NCBI GenBank assembly: GCA_963755495.1
Contig: CAVWJS010000011.1
Coordinates: forward strand, 124,001-188,000
DNA: 64,000 nucleotides
Direction of reading: 5' to 3'
Source: Bog-473 sp963755495
Lineage (GTDB): Bacteria; Actinomycetota; Acidimicrobiia; Acidimicrobiales; RAAP-2
A program made the position numbers and the translations under genes. The notes beneath the pieces were generated by a model. It was not told where the DNA came from and ran no database searches. It saw only the letters and a program-made list of their open reading frames with translations. Shown in pieces: positions 1-7,439 of the stretch; within the stretch, counting starts at the first letter, position 1; each line of letters opens with the position of its first letter.

Positions 1-429
1 CTGCTCCATTGGCCACGGGTCCAGTCGTTCAGAGACCGGAGGCAGGCTCTCGGGATCGGGCACTTCGGGCATGGGAAACTGGTGCTCGATGCCGACTTCA
101 AGGTCGTGGAAGGAGGCTTCCAAGTTGAAGATGGCCTTACCGTGCTGAACCGCGACCACCCGGCGCGTCGTGAAGGAACGGCCATCGCGAATGCGGTCGA
201 CCTCGTAGAGGATCGGCACACGGGGATCTCCCGGCCGCAGGAAATAAGAGTGAAGCGAATGGACTCCCCCGTGCTCCACCGTGCGGCCAGCTGCAATCAG
301 CGCTTGCGCCGCCACCTGACCGCCGAAGACCCGCTGGCGCTCCTCGTTGGGTTGGATACCCCGGAAGATGTTCACCTCAATCGGCTCGAGGTCGAGCAGG
401 GTTACCAGGAAGTCGAGAGAGTCACTCAT
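1..429 (-). CDS. Acyl-CoA thioesterase II (TesB family), partial
   Basis: The reading frame runs off the left edge of the window; 143 N-terminal residues are visible. The N-terminal region contains the TesB hotdog signature PNEERQRVFGGQVAAQAL and the following LHSYFLRPGDP segment, typical of medium/long-chain acyl-CoA thioesterases that hydrolyse acyl-CoA to free acid and CoA. The ATG at 429 matches the usual family N-terminus (MSDSLDFLVTLLDLEPIE). The C-terminal half, including the second hotdog repeat, is outside the window. It is divergent from the GtrA-family gene. The family call is firm; substrate is unknown. Confidence 0.88.
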   Translation of the reverse strand, partial: MSDSLDFLVTLLDLEPIEVNIFRGIQPNEERQRVFGGQVAAQALIAAGRTVEHGGVHSLHSYFLRPGDPRVPILYEVDRIRDGRSFTTRRVVAVQHGKAIFNLEASFHDLEVGIEHQFPMPEVPDPESLPPVSERLDPWPMEQ

Positions 430-535
430 GGAACCCCGATCATCGCAGGCGACGACGGTTGACACGGACCGGCGTCCCGACGACCCCCTCCAGGAAATGC
501 CCCTCGCCGCCAGGGATTCAATCGGGGACCCCGGC

Positions 536-541
536 TAGGGT
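536..541 (+). promoter_or_regulatory. Candidate -10 element for leaderless gtrA-like gene
   Basis: TAGGGT lies six bases upstream of the GTG start at 548, leaving no room for a ribosome binding site if transcription starts 6-8 bases downstream. No good -35 is visible. The same layout occurs before several other genes in this window. Confidence 0.5.
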
Positions 542-547
542 GGCTGC

Positions 548-1063
548 GTGCTGCAGCGCCTACACGCTTTCTATGCCTGGCTCCACACGCACGAGGGGCG
601 GAAAATCTTCCGCTACACGATGGTTTCGGTCATCTCGACTGCCGTCTCGACGCTTGTCATCGTGCTGGTCTACGGGGCATTTCACGTGTGGACGGAAGTG
701 CCGAGCACCATTTTCGGCAACGCGGTGGCGACGTTCCCGTCGTACTGGCTGAACCGCAGGTGGGCCTGGGGCAAGCACGGTCGCTCTCATTTCGTCAAAG
801 AAGTGCTTCCCTTCTGGTTCATGGCTGCCCTGGGCATCGCCTTCTCGATCATCGGCGCAGACTTGGCCCGCCACATCGGCATCCACTTCAAGCTCAGCCA
901 CTTCGACCAGACGATCCTGGTCCTGGTGGCGAACTTCTTGTCGTTTGCCCTCTTCTGGGTGGTCAAGCTCTTGGTGTTCAACCGCATGTTCAAGGTCGTT
1001 CTCGAAGAGTTTGACGAGCACCTGTCGATGGAAGAGTCGAACGAGAGCTCTGCGGTCCATTAG
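548..1063 (+). CDS. GtrA-family membrane protein
   Basis: This 171-residue protein has about four hydrophobic segments and the family's FPSYWLNRRWAWG signature near residues 55-70. GtrA-like proteins are small integral membrane proteins thought to help flip polyprenyl-linked sugars in cell-surface glycan assembly. The GTG start directly follows a TAGGGT element, suggesting a leaderless transcript. The C-terminus is short and acidic. The nearby MptB-like mannosyltransferase also uses polyprenol-phosphate sugars, which fits but does not prove a shared role. Confidence 0.8.
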   Translation: MLQRLHAFYAWLHTHEGRKIFRYTMVSVISTAVSTLVIVLVYGAFHVWTEVPSTIFGNAVATFPSYWLNRRWAWGKHGRSHFVKEVLPFWFMAALGIAFSIIGADLARHIGIHFKLSHFDQTILVLVANFLSFALFWVVKLLVFNRMFKVVLEEFDEHLSMEESNESSAVH

Positions 1064-1084
1064 GGCCGACCCTCGCCCGGACGG

Positions 1085-1573
1085 TCAGTCCCGGAAGTTG
1101 TCGAATTGCAGCGGGATGCCGAAGTCCTCTCCCTTGCACGCCGCGATCACTTCTTGCAGGTCGTCCCTCTTCTTGCCGGTGACGCGTAGTTGATCACCTT
1201 GGGTTTGTGATGAGACGCCCTTGAGTCCCAGGTCCTTGATGAACTTGTTCAGGCGCCTGGCGTGATCCGAGGATATGCCGGCCCGGATGGCGATCCGCTG
1301 GCGCGCGGTGCCCTTTTGCGCCTCTTCGATCTTGCTGTCTTCGAACGCCTTTAAGGAGACTTGCCGCTTGACTAATTTCTCGTCCAGGACCTGGTGCAGG
1401 GCACGCAGGCGATCCTCGGTCGACGAGCGGAGCACCAGCTCGTTCTCGCTCAGCTCTATGGCCGAATCGGTGTTCTTGAAGTCGAACCGGGTCGTGGCCT
1501 CCCGGTTGGCCTGGTCGACCGCATTGCGGACTTCCTGCATGTCGACTTCGGAAACTATGTCGAAGGTAGGCAT
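1085..1573 (-). CDS. yajQ: YajQ family nucleotide-binding protein
   Basis: This 162-residue protein starts MPTFDIVSEVDMQEVRNAVDQ and contains the family core, including RFDFKNTDSAIEL and the C-terminal VTGKKRDDLQEVI. The frame is open further upstream, but the ATG at 1573 gives the canonical N-terminus and lies seven bases after a TACGCT hexamer (leaderless layout). YajQ proteins have two RRM-like folds; some homologues bind cyclic di-GMP, others RNA or phage regulators. The function in this organism is not established. It ends 22 bases from the convergent GtrA-like gene. Confidence 0.92.
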   Translation of the reverse strand: MPTFDIVSEVDMQEVRNAVDQANREATTRFDFKNTDSAIELSENELVLRSSTEDRLRALHQVLDEKLVKRQVSLKAFEDSKIEEAQKGTARQRIAIRAGISSDHARRLNKFIKDLGLKGVSSQTQGDQLRVTGKKRDDLQEVIAACKGEDFGIPLQFDNFRD

Positions 1574-1652
1574 GCGCTGCAGCGTATCGGCCGCATGCCC
1601 GAGTCCGGGGTTGCGAAAGAGGGTGCCGGACCCGGCTAACCTCCCAGCCTGC

Positions 1653-1735
1653 GGGTCGGTGTCCGAGTGGCCAAAGGAAACAGGCTGTAAACCTGTCGGT
1701 TGACGCCTACGGAGGTTCGAATCCTCCCCGGCCCA
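1653..1735 (+). tRNA. tRNA-Tyr (GTA)
   Basis: An 83-base type II tRNA. The acceptor stem GGGTCGG/CCGGCCC has one T-G wobble, with discriminator A at 1735. The anticodon loop CTGTAAA gives GTA. A long variable arm and the T-loop TTCGAAT are present. CCA is not encoded. It is divergent from yajQ. Confidence 0.95.
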
Positions 1736-1770
1736 CGCAGATGTTGGGGGAACGGGCTGCGGCCATGCCC

Positions 1771-1798
1771 TTGCGACGTCGACAGATGTCATTACAAT
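1771..1798 (+). promoter_or_regulatory. Promoter of the MptB-like gene
   Basis: TTGCGA (1771-1776) and TACAAT (1793-1798) are separated by 16 bases, a good sigma-70-type match in this GC-rich sequence. It leaves a leader of roughly 100 bases before the GTG at 1903. Confidence 0.6.
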
Positions 1799-1902
1799 GG
1801 AGTTTCGAGGTGGTTGCGGGAACTCTCTCTGCAGGGGTTCTTATACCCGCGCATCGAACGGTCGAGCCGGCGCCGCCCTGAAGAAGCGAGACTGAGACCC
1901 CA

Positions 1903-3585
1903 GTGGAAGAACAAGTGAAAATCGACTCTCGAGCTGAGTTGATGGATCGTGTTCAATCACGAGTGCAATCACGCCTACAGCGTGTCTCCATGGCGGTCGA
2001 GAGCGCCCGACTGCGCTTCACGCCTCGATTGGCACTCTCCGAGAGGGTGGAAGCTGACAACGGCGCCTCTGATGACTGGCGCTTCCTTCGCCGCCCCGCT
2101 CTCCTGGGTTTCGTCGCCATCGTGTCGGTGTGTGTAGGCGCCTCATTGACCGGTTCGCCGTTCAAGACCGAGTTGGCCGGGACATGGTTCTTCGGGGACC
2201 CGAGTCAGAGCAACCCGGGCGAGACCTTTTTGCTGCTGCCTGGAGTTGTCGCCGTCTACGGCGGCATGATCTTGTTCATCCGGGTCTGGTTCGGCCTGGT
2301 CCAGGCCCTGCGGCACCGTCCGGGGGCTCCTATCGGGACGCTGGCCGGCATGCTGGCCCTGTGGATCGTCCCGTTGCTCCTGGTGGCGCCCCTGTTCAGC
2401 AAGGACGTGTACTCCTACGCCGCCCAGGGCGAAATGATGAGCCACCACATCAACCCCTACAACTACGGCCCGGGGACCATCGGTTCGGGCCCATATGTGA
2501 CCGGCGTCGGTAACCTCTGGTTGAATACCCCCGCCCCCTACGGCCCCTTCTTCCTCATGTTGGCCGGCTGGGCCGCCTCGCTGAGCGACCACAACGCATT
2601 GATCACGGTGGAGTTGCTGCGTCTCATGTCGGTGGCCGGCGTGGCGCTGATCGCCTACTGCATCCCGAAGCTGGCGCGGGCCTACGGGCGTGATCCAGGC
2701 GCTGCGTTCACCGTGGCGTTGCTCAACCCGCTTACCTTGCTGGCCCTCATTGGAGGTGCGCACAACGACGCCATCATGGTCGGATTGCTCCTGGCCGGCA
2801 TTACCGCGGCCAAGCAACGACACCCAGTGGTCGGGATCATCTTGTGCACGTTGGCGGCCGCCATCAAGGTTCCTGCGGCCATCGGCATCGTCTACGTCGC
2901 GTGGGACTGGGCCGGGCCAGACGTGGCATGGCGTGCGCGTGTGCGCCCACTCGTCAAGGGCGGCGTCATCTCCGTCGCCGTCATGGCGGTGTTGTCGACG
3001 GTGTCGGGATTGGGCTGGGGCTGGATCGCCAACCTGGGAACTCCCGACGCAGTCCGTTCGTGGATGGCACCTGCCACCGCGGTCGGCCTGGTCATCAGCG
3101 GGGCGCTGCACGTCGTCCACATCGGGGTGAGCCTCGGTGGGGTTTTGACCGTCACCCGCCTGCTGGGTCTACTGGCGGCGACCGCCATCGCGGCGTACTG
3201 CTTGCTCCACAAAGAAGCGCTGGGCTTGTTGACAGCCCTCGGCGTCACTGCTCTGGCCTTCGTCCTGCTTGGCCCAGTCGTCCAACCGTGGTACCTGACC
3301 TGGGGCATCGTCCTCATGGCCCCAGTCATCTCCGGGCGTTTGCGGTCGCTGGCCCTCTTTCTGTCGATCGTGGCCCCCTTCATCGGTCTGACCGGTGGGG
3401 CGTCCCTGCTCAAGCAACTGCTGGCGACCAATCCGCTCAGCATGGTGCTGGCCGTGTTCGTTCTCTGGGGCGTGGTCATGTTGCCGTTGGGCCGATGGAC
3501 CACCTCGTGGCGGCTCGACCGCACCCGTTTGGGGTCGGCGCTGCCGTCGCCGCAAGGATCGGTCAGCCCGGTCTTCGAGTCCTAG
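1903..3585 (+). CDS. Polyprenol phosphomannose-dependent alpha-1,6-mannosyltransferase (MptB-like)
   Basis: This 560-residue polytopic membrane protein has a charged N-terminal tail (about 75 residues) followed by about a dozen hydrophobic segments. Family landmarks are PLFSKDVYSYAAQGEMM near residues 165-180, INPYNYGP, NTPAPYGPFF, and GGAHNDAIMVGLL near residue 285. GT-C enzymes of this type transfer mannose from a polyprenol-phosphate donor to lipomannan-type glycans outside the membrane. The GTG start has only a weak upstream purine stretch. Glycan specificity cannot be read from sequence. Confidence 0.85.
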   Translation: MEEQVKIDSRAELMDRVQSRVQSRLQRVSMAVESARLRFTPRLALSERVEADNGASDDWRFLRRPALLGFVAIVSVCVGASLTGSPFKTELAGTWFFGDPSQSNPGETFLLLPGVVAVYGGMILFIRVWFGLVQALRHRPGAPIGTLAGMLALWIVPLLLVAPLFSKDVYSYAAQGEMMSHHINPYNYGPGTIGSGPYVTGVGNLWLNTPAPYGPFFLMLAGWAASLSDHNALITVELLRLMSVAGVALIAYCIPKLARAYGRDPGAAFTVALLNPLTLLALIGGAHNDAIMVGLLLAGITAAKQRHPVVGIILCTLAAAIKVPAAIGIVYVAWDWAGPDVAWRARVRPLVKGGVISVAVMAVLSTVSGLGWGWIANLGTPDAVRSWMAPATAVGLVISGALHVVHIGVSLGGVLTVTRLLGLLAATAIAAYCLLHKEALGLLTALGVTALAFVLLGPVVQPWYLTWGIVLMAPVISGRLRSLALFLSIVAPFIGLTGGASLLKQLLATNPLSMVLAVFVLWGVVMLPLGRWTTSWRLDRTRLGSALPSPQGSVSPVFES

Positions 3586-3633
3586 GCCTCCTCGCGGACG
3601 AGCAGGTCACAGGACCCCTTTGGCCAGGGCAGG

Positions 3634-4155
3634 TCAGAGCAAGCGCTGAAGCTCGACCACATCGAGCCATTGCCGATGCTTGCGACCAACCTCACGCTCG
3701 ACGCCGACCAGTTCGAAGCCGGCTGCCCGGTGCAGGCCAATGGAGGTTTCGTTATGGCCGGCGATGCGGGCGATGACCGAGTGAAACCCGTGGGCTGAAG
3801 CCAGAGTCAAGAGCTCGGCCAGGAGTGCCCGCCCGATACCCCGCCCCCGTTGGGCCCGGTCGACGTAAACGGAGTTTTCGGCGGTGGCGGCGTAGCCCGA
3901 GCGCTCCCGGAAGGCCGAGAGGGATCCGAACCCGAGCACGATCTCATTGTGGGCGCCGACGTGCCCAACTCCGGAGGTGGGAGGGTCCACGGCCACGATG
4001 GCAGGGTGCACCCCCCGGTGTTCGAGTAGCCACGCCTCTTGCTCCTCTTTCGTGCGCGCCACCATGTCGAAGGTGTTGGTGCTGCCGAGCACCTCGACGT
4101 TGTAGATAGCCCGAATCGCTTCGGCATCTTCGGGAGAGGCCAATCGGATATGCAT
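3634..4155 (-). CDS. GNAT-family N-acetyltransferase (phosphinothricin acetyltransferase-like)
   Basis: A 173-residue protein with the acetyl-CoA-binding motif QRGRGIGRALL (about residues 112-122) and the family ends MHIRLASPEDAEAI and AAGFELVGVEREVGRK. It resembles the phosphinothricin/methionine sulfoximine acetyltransferase subgroup, which acetylates the amino group of small amino-acid-like compounds. The frame is open upstream, but the ATG at 4155 gives the usual N-terminus and follows a TACCAT hexamer by six bases (leaderless layout). The true substrate is unknown. Confidence 0.82.
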   Translation of the reverse strand: MHIRLASPEDAEAIRAIYNVEVLGSTNTFDMVARTKEEQEAWLLEHRGVHPAIVAVDPPTSGVGHVGAHNEIVLGFGSLSAFRERSGYAATAENSVYVDRAQRGRGIGRALLAELLTLASAHGFHSVIARIAGHNETSIGLHRAAGFELVGVEREVGRKHRQWLDVVELQRLL

Positions 4156-4255
4156 CGCCGGATGGTACAGTGAGCCCTTCACCAGCAGTGGAGGCGCAGG
4201 CGTCGTGTGTCGTGCTCTGGCTATCATTGACCGTTCGTGGCCGGATGGCCGCGGC

Positions 4256-4328
4256 GCCCCCTTAGCTCAGTCGGTAGAGCACAGCCATGGTAAGGCTGGT
4301 GTCGTCAGTTCGATTCTGACAGGGGGCT
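4256..4328 (+). tRNA. tRNA-Thr (GGT)
   Basis: A 73-base cloverleaf. The acceptor stem is GCCCCCT/AGGGGGC, the anticodon stem CAGCC/GGCTG with loop ATGGTAA giving GGT, and the T-loop TTCGATT. A TATCAT hexamer at 4222-4227 is a likely -10 for this tRNA. CCA is not encoded. Confidence 0.95.
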
Positions 4329-4335
4329 CGCCCCT

Positions 4336-4412
4336 GGCGGCGTAGCTCAGTTGGTCAGAGCACACGGCTCATAATCGTGTTGTCGCGGGTTCGAGTCCCG
4401 CCGCCGCTACCA
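4336..4412 (+). tRNA. tRNA-Met (CAT), elongator type
   Basis: It begins seven bases after tRNA-Thr. The acceptor stem is GGCGGCG/CGCCGCT with a G-T first pair. The anticodon loop CTCATAA gives CAT; the stem CACGG/TCGTG lacks the three G-C pairs of an initiator tRNA. CCA is encoded at 4410-4412. A lysidine-modified tRNA-Ile2 would look similar, but its place beside rpmG matches the actinobacterial elongator tRNA-Met. Confidence 0.9.
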
Positions 4413-4455
4413 GTTCCGGGGCGGTCCCCGGGGCAGCGACAAGGAAGGACTGAAG

Positions 4456-4620
4456 ATGGCAAAGAACGAAAAGAGGGTGCAAGTCACGCTGGCGTGCGAA
4501 GTCTGCAAGCGGCGTAACTACATCACCACCAAGAACAAGCTCAACGACCGCGAGCGGATCGAGATGAAGAAGTTCTGCCGGTGGGACCGTCAGCACACTG
4601 TGCACAAGGAGACCCGCTGA
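4456..4620 (+). CDS. rpmG: 50S ribosomal protein L33
   Basis: A 54-residue protein starting MAKNEKRVQVTLACEVCKRR and ending RQHTVHKETR. Cys14 and Cys17 form one CxxC, but the second Cys pair of the zinc-binding form is reduced to a single Cys (KKFC), so this looks like the Cys-poor form. It is preceded by GGAAGGAC as a ribosome binding site. It lies between tRNA-Met and tRNA-Trp as in other actinobacteria, probably co-transcribed with them and secE. Confidence 0.95.
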   Translation: MAKNEKRVQVTLACEVCKRRNYITTKNKLNDRERIEMKKFCRWDRQHTVHKETR

Positions 4621-4714
4621 ACGAAGTTCGGCCCGCCGGTGCTACTCTGGCTGGCTGTTCCCCAGGTCAGGGGGATGAACCTTTTGCCGGATGGAAACCC
4701 AAGGCAGCCCACTA

Positions 4715-4787
4715 AGGGCAGTAGCTCAATTGGAAGAGCACCGGTCTCCAAAACCGGCGGTTGAGGGTTCGAGTCCCTCCTGCCCTG
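4715..4787 (+). tRNA. tRNA-Trp (CCA)
   Basis: A 73-base cloverleaf. The acceptor stem is AGGGCAG/CTGCCCT with discriminator G; the anticodon stem CCGGT/ACCGG with loop CTCCAAA gives CCA. The 3' terminal CCA is not encoded. It lies directly upstream of secE. Confidence 0.95.
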
Positions 4788-4795
4788 CTCTCAGA

Positions 4796-4827
4796 AGACC
4801 CCAGTACCAAAAGACCCCAGTACCAAA
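4796..4827 (+). repeat. Two-copy 16-bp tandem repeat
   Basis: AGACCCCAGTACCAAA occurs twice in a row (4796-4811, 4812-4827) between tRNA-Trp and secE, followed by a diverged partial copy. It looks like a local duplication with no recognisable element. Confidence 0.9.
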
Positions 4828-4865
4828 AGACGCAGTCACCCAGACATCGATGTGAGGCACAACTC

Positions 4866-5201
4866 GTGAATCGCGAAACAAAGCGCATGATGCAGCGCCA
4901 GGGACAGATGGAGGCCGATGGGTCCCCGGCTGCCCGGCGCGCGCCCACCGGTGGACAAGGGTCCGGAGGCCGGGGGGCGGCACGTGCGCCTGGGAGGGGT
5001 CCTTCGGGACGCAAACGTACGAGTCCGATTCAGTTCACTCGTGAGATCCGTGACGAGATGCGGCAGGTGGCCTGGCCGTCCCGCTCGGAGCTCATCAACT
5101 ACACGTCGGTCGTGATCACGACTCTCTTCATCATGATTGGGCTCATTTTCGTGCTCAATCTGGGCTTCGGGAGACTCATCACGCTTCTCTTCAATAAGTA
5201 G
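4866..5201 (+). CDS. secE: Preprotein translocase subunit SecE
   Basis: A 111-residue single-span membrane protein of the SecYEG translocon. Residues 1-50 are a Gly/Ala/Arg-rich cytoplasmic extension, common in actinobacterial SecE. The conserved amphipathic stretch RQVAWPSRSEL is at about residues 66-76, and one membrane segment at about 80-104. The GTG at 4866 is preferred because the open frame further upstream runs into tRNA-Trp; an ATG at 4887 is an alternative. It is followed by nusG six bases later. Confidence 0.9.
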   Translation: MNRETKRMMQRQGQMEADGSPAARRAPTGGQGSGGRGAARAPGRGPSGRKRTSPIQFTREIRDEMRQVAWPSRSELINYTSVVITTLFIMIGLIFVLNLGFGRLITLLFNK

Positions 5202-5207
5202 CCGACG

Positions 5208-5960
5208 ATGACCGACACCACCAACACCGACGCGGAGGATGTACCTATGACTGTCCACGACACAGCCGAAAGCGCGGTGGGTGAGCCGGACTTGGTGCTC
5301 GACGCCACGGCGGACAACGAGGTTGCGGACGAGGAGCCCACATCGGGGCACGAAGGACTGGGCTGGGGTGGCGACGACGAGGAGGAGGAGATCGTCCCCG
5401 TCGAGAGTCCCTACGACCGCCCTGGTCGCTGGTACGTCGTGCACACCTATTCGGGTTACGAGAACAAGGTGCGGTCGAACATGGGCAACGTCGTGGCCTC
5501 CCGCGGCATCGAGGACCGGGTCTTCGAGGTCGTGATCCCCATGGAGGACGTCGTTGAGTTCAAAGGCGGCAAAAAGGTCACCGTCCAGAAGAAGGTCTTC
5601 CCGGGCTACCTCCTTGTGCGCTGTGATCTCGATGACGACACCTGGGGCGCCATTCGCAACACGCCGGGCGTGACCGGATTCGTAGGGCCCGGCACCAAGC
5701 CGACGCCGCTGTCCCGTCGAGAGGTGGAGAACATCCTCCAGGTCAAGGTCGAGGGGATCGAGGCCACAACCAAACAGCGCCGCCCCCGCCTCGAGTACGA
5801 GGTGGACGAGACGGTGCGGGTCAAGGAAGGCCCGTTCGCGGACTTCTCGGGCCAGATCGCCGAAATCAACGAGGACCAGCTCAAGTTGAAGGTGCTGGTG
5901 AACATCTTTGGACGAGAGACGCCGGTCGAGCTCGAGTTCAGCCAAGTCGCAAAGCTCTAA
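5208..5960 (+). CDS. nusG: Transcription termination/antitermination protein NusG
   Basis: A 250-residue protein. An acidic N-terminal extension (residues 1-70, ending GGDDEEEEIV) precedes the NGN domain, which begins at RWYVVHTYSGYENKV and includes FPGYLLV. The C-terminal KOW domain holds VRVKEGPFADFSGQI. NusG binds the RNA polymerase clamp and couples it to Rho or the ribosome. Acidic extensions are usual in high-GC Gram-positives. An in-frame ATG at 5247 is a possible second start. Confidence 0.95.
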   Translation: MTDTTNTDAEDVPMTVHDTAESAVGEPDLVLDATADNEVADEEPTSGHEGLGWGGDDEEEEIVPVESPYDRPGRWYVVHTYSGYENKVRSNMGNVVASRGIEDRVFEVVIPMEDVVEFKGGKKVTVQKKVFPGYLLVRCDLDDDTWGAIRNTPGVTGFVGPGTKPTPLSRREVENILQVKVEGIEATTKQRRPRLEYEVDETVRVKEGPFADFSGQIAEINEDQLKLKVLVNIFGRETPVELEFSQVAKL

Positions 5961-5978
5961 GCAAGCGCAGCTCTAAGC
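5953..5978 (+). repeat. 10-bp direct repeat over the nusG stop codon, period 16
   Basis: AGCTCTAAGC at 5953-5962 (containing the nusG stop) is repeated at 5969-5978. It is a short duplication of the gene end, similar in period to repeats at other junctions here. Confidence 0.75.
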
Positions 5979-6009
5979 GAACGCACGAAGAACAAGGAGA
6001 ACAGAGACG

Positions 6010-6441
6010 ATGCCACCAAAGAAGCGCGTGCTCGCCGTTGTGAAGATTCAGCTCGAAGCGGGATCGGCTACGCCCGCCCCGCCGGTCGGGACGGCCCTTG
6101 GACCACACGGGGTCCAGACCATGGAGTTCTGCAAGCAATACAACGCGGCCACCGAGAGCATGCGGGGCACGGTCGTGCCTGTCGACATCACGATTTACGA
6201 GGACCGCACATTCAGCTTCGTCCTCAAGACGTCGCCGACACCGTTCCTCCTGCGGCAGGCCGCTGGCGTGACAAAGGGATCGGCCACGACCAGTCGCGAG
6301 CAGGTGGGCACCATCACCGAGGCCCAACTGGCCGATATCGCCCAGGTGAAATTGAAGGACCTCAACACGACCGACCTCGAAGCGGCCAAGAAGCAGGTCG
6401 CAGGAACCGCGCGTTCCATGGGGATCAAGGTCGCCGGCTAA
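6010..6441 (+). CDS. rplK: 50S ribosomal protein L11
   Basis: A 143-residue protein of normal length. It has the N-terminal proline-rich segment ATPAPPVGTALGPHGV and the C-terminal 23S rRNA-binding domain ending GTARSMGIKVAG. L11 forms the GTPase-associated centre and is needed for RelA-type responses. A good AAGGAGAACAGAG ribosome binding site precedes the ATG. It lies between nusG and rplA. Confidence 0.97.
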   Translation: MPPKKRVLAVVKIQLEAGSATPAPPVGTALGPHGVQTMEFCKQYNAATESMRGTVVPVDITIYEDRTFSFVLKTSPTPFLLRQAAGVTKGSATTSREQVGTITEAQLADIAQVKLKDLNTTDLEAAKKQVAGTARSMGIKVAG

Positions 6442-6466
6442 GCGACCGCACCACAGGAGAGAGACG

Positions 6467-7189
6467 ATGGCTCAGCACGGCAAGTTGTATCGAGATGCAT
6501 TGGCCCAGGTCGATCGCGAGACGCTCTATGGCGTCTCCGAGGCGATTGACATCGTGAAGCGGCTGGCCCGTCCCACGTGGGACGAGACGGTGGAGTTGGC
6601 CGTTCGCCTCGGGGTCGACCCGCGCAAGGCGGACCAGATCGTGCGCGGCACATTGTCGCTCCCGGCTGGAACAGGCCGTACCGAGCGGGTCGCGGTGTTC
6701 GCGGCCGGCGAGGCGGCGAACGAAGCGAGGGCGGCAGGCGCCGATGTCGTAGGCGCCGACGACCTGGTGGCCAAGGTCGCCGGGGGATTCCTCGACTTCG
6801 ATGTGGCGATTGCCACCCCGGACCTCATGGGTCAGGTGGGAACGCTCGGCCGTGTCCTAGGGCCCCGAGGTCTGATGCCAAACCCCAAGACGGGTACCGT
6901 CACCATGGAGGTCGGCAAGGCCGTGACCGAGTTCAAGGGCGGCCGGGTTGAGTACCGCACCGACAAGGTGGGCAACGTGCACATCCGCATCGGCAAGGCC
7001 TCCTTCACCCGAGAGCAGCTTGTGACCAACCTCCGCGCCGTCGTCGAAGAGCTGCAGAGAGCCAAGCCGGCATCGGCCAAGGGGCGGTACCTCTTGTCGG
7101 TCACGGTGGCCTCCACCATGGGCCCGGGGGTCCATATCGATCCCGCTCGGACCCGGTTGGTGGACGAGGAGCTGGCCGCCACCGCCTGA
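6467..7189 (+). CDS. rplA: 50S ribosomal protein L1
   Basis: A 240-residue protein of normal length, with the L1 signature around LGPRGLMPNPKTGTV (about residues 128-142) and the C-terminal SVTVASTMGPGV. L1 forms the mobile stalk at the ribosomal E site and in many bacteria represses its own operon by binding its mRNA. It lies 25 bases after rplK, preceded by AGGAGAGAG. Confidence 0.97.
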   Translation: MAQHGKLYRDALAQVDRETLYGVSEAIDIVKRLARPTWDETVELAVRLGVDPRKADQIVRGTLSLPAGTGRTERVAVFAAGEAANEARAAGADVVGADDLVAKVAGGFLDFDVAIATPDLMGQVGTLGRVLGPRGLMPNPKTGTVTMEVGKAVTEFKGGRVEYRTDKVGNVHIRIGKASFTREQLVTNLRAVVEELQRAKPASAKGRYLLSVTVASTMGPGVHIDPARTRLVDEELAATA

Positions 7190-7439
7190 CGTTCACCCTC
7201 CGGTCGGAGAGCCTCCGACCGCCGTACTACGATTTGCACAACAGCTCACGCCCTCGGGCGAACGAGTAACGAAACCAGACGCCATAGACCTCCGGTGCAC
7301 CCCCGGGTGCGGAAGGGGCCCACTCGGGCCCGCCTGACGAGGCGACACTTGCGAGACCGGCCTCCGTGCCGGCACCGTTCTGTCGCACATCGGAGATCCT
7401 GACCCGTCGCCGGGCGGTTGATCCCGGTGGAGGACAAAG
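7190..7439 (+). promoter_or_regulatory. Intergenic leader between rplA and rplJ
   Basis: This 250-base non-coding stretch begins with a perfect 9-bp hairpin at 7201-7221 (CGGTCGGAG, loop AGC) eleven bases after the rplA stop. A second short stem CCGGC/GCCGG is near 7360-7376. No T-run follows. The position matches the L10 autoregulatory leader of other bacteria, but I did not recognise the conserved L10-binding motif with certainty. Confidence 0.5.

Noticed and set aside
459..464. TTGACA as a -35 for the GtrA-like gene
   Set aside because: No -10 lies 16-18 bases downstream on the plus strand, and TAGGGT at 536 is too far away.
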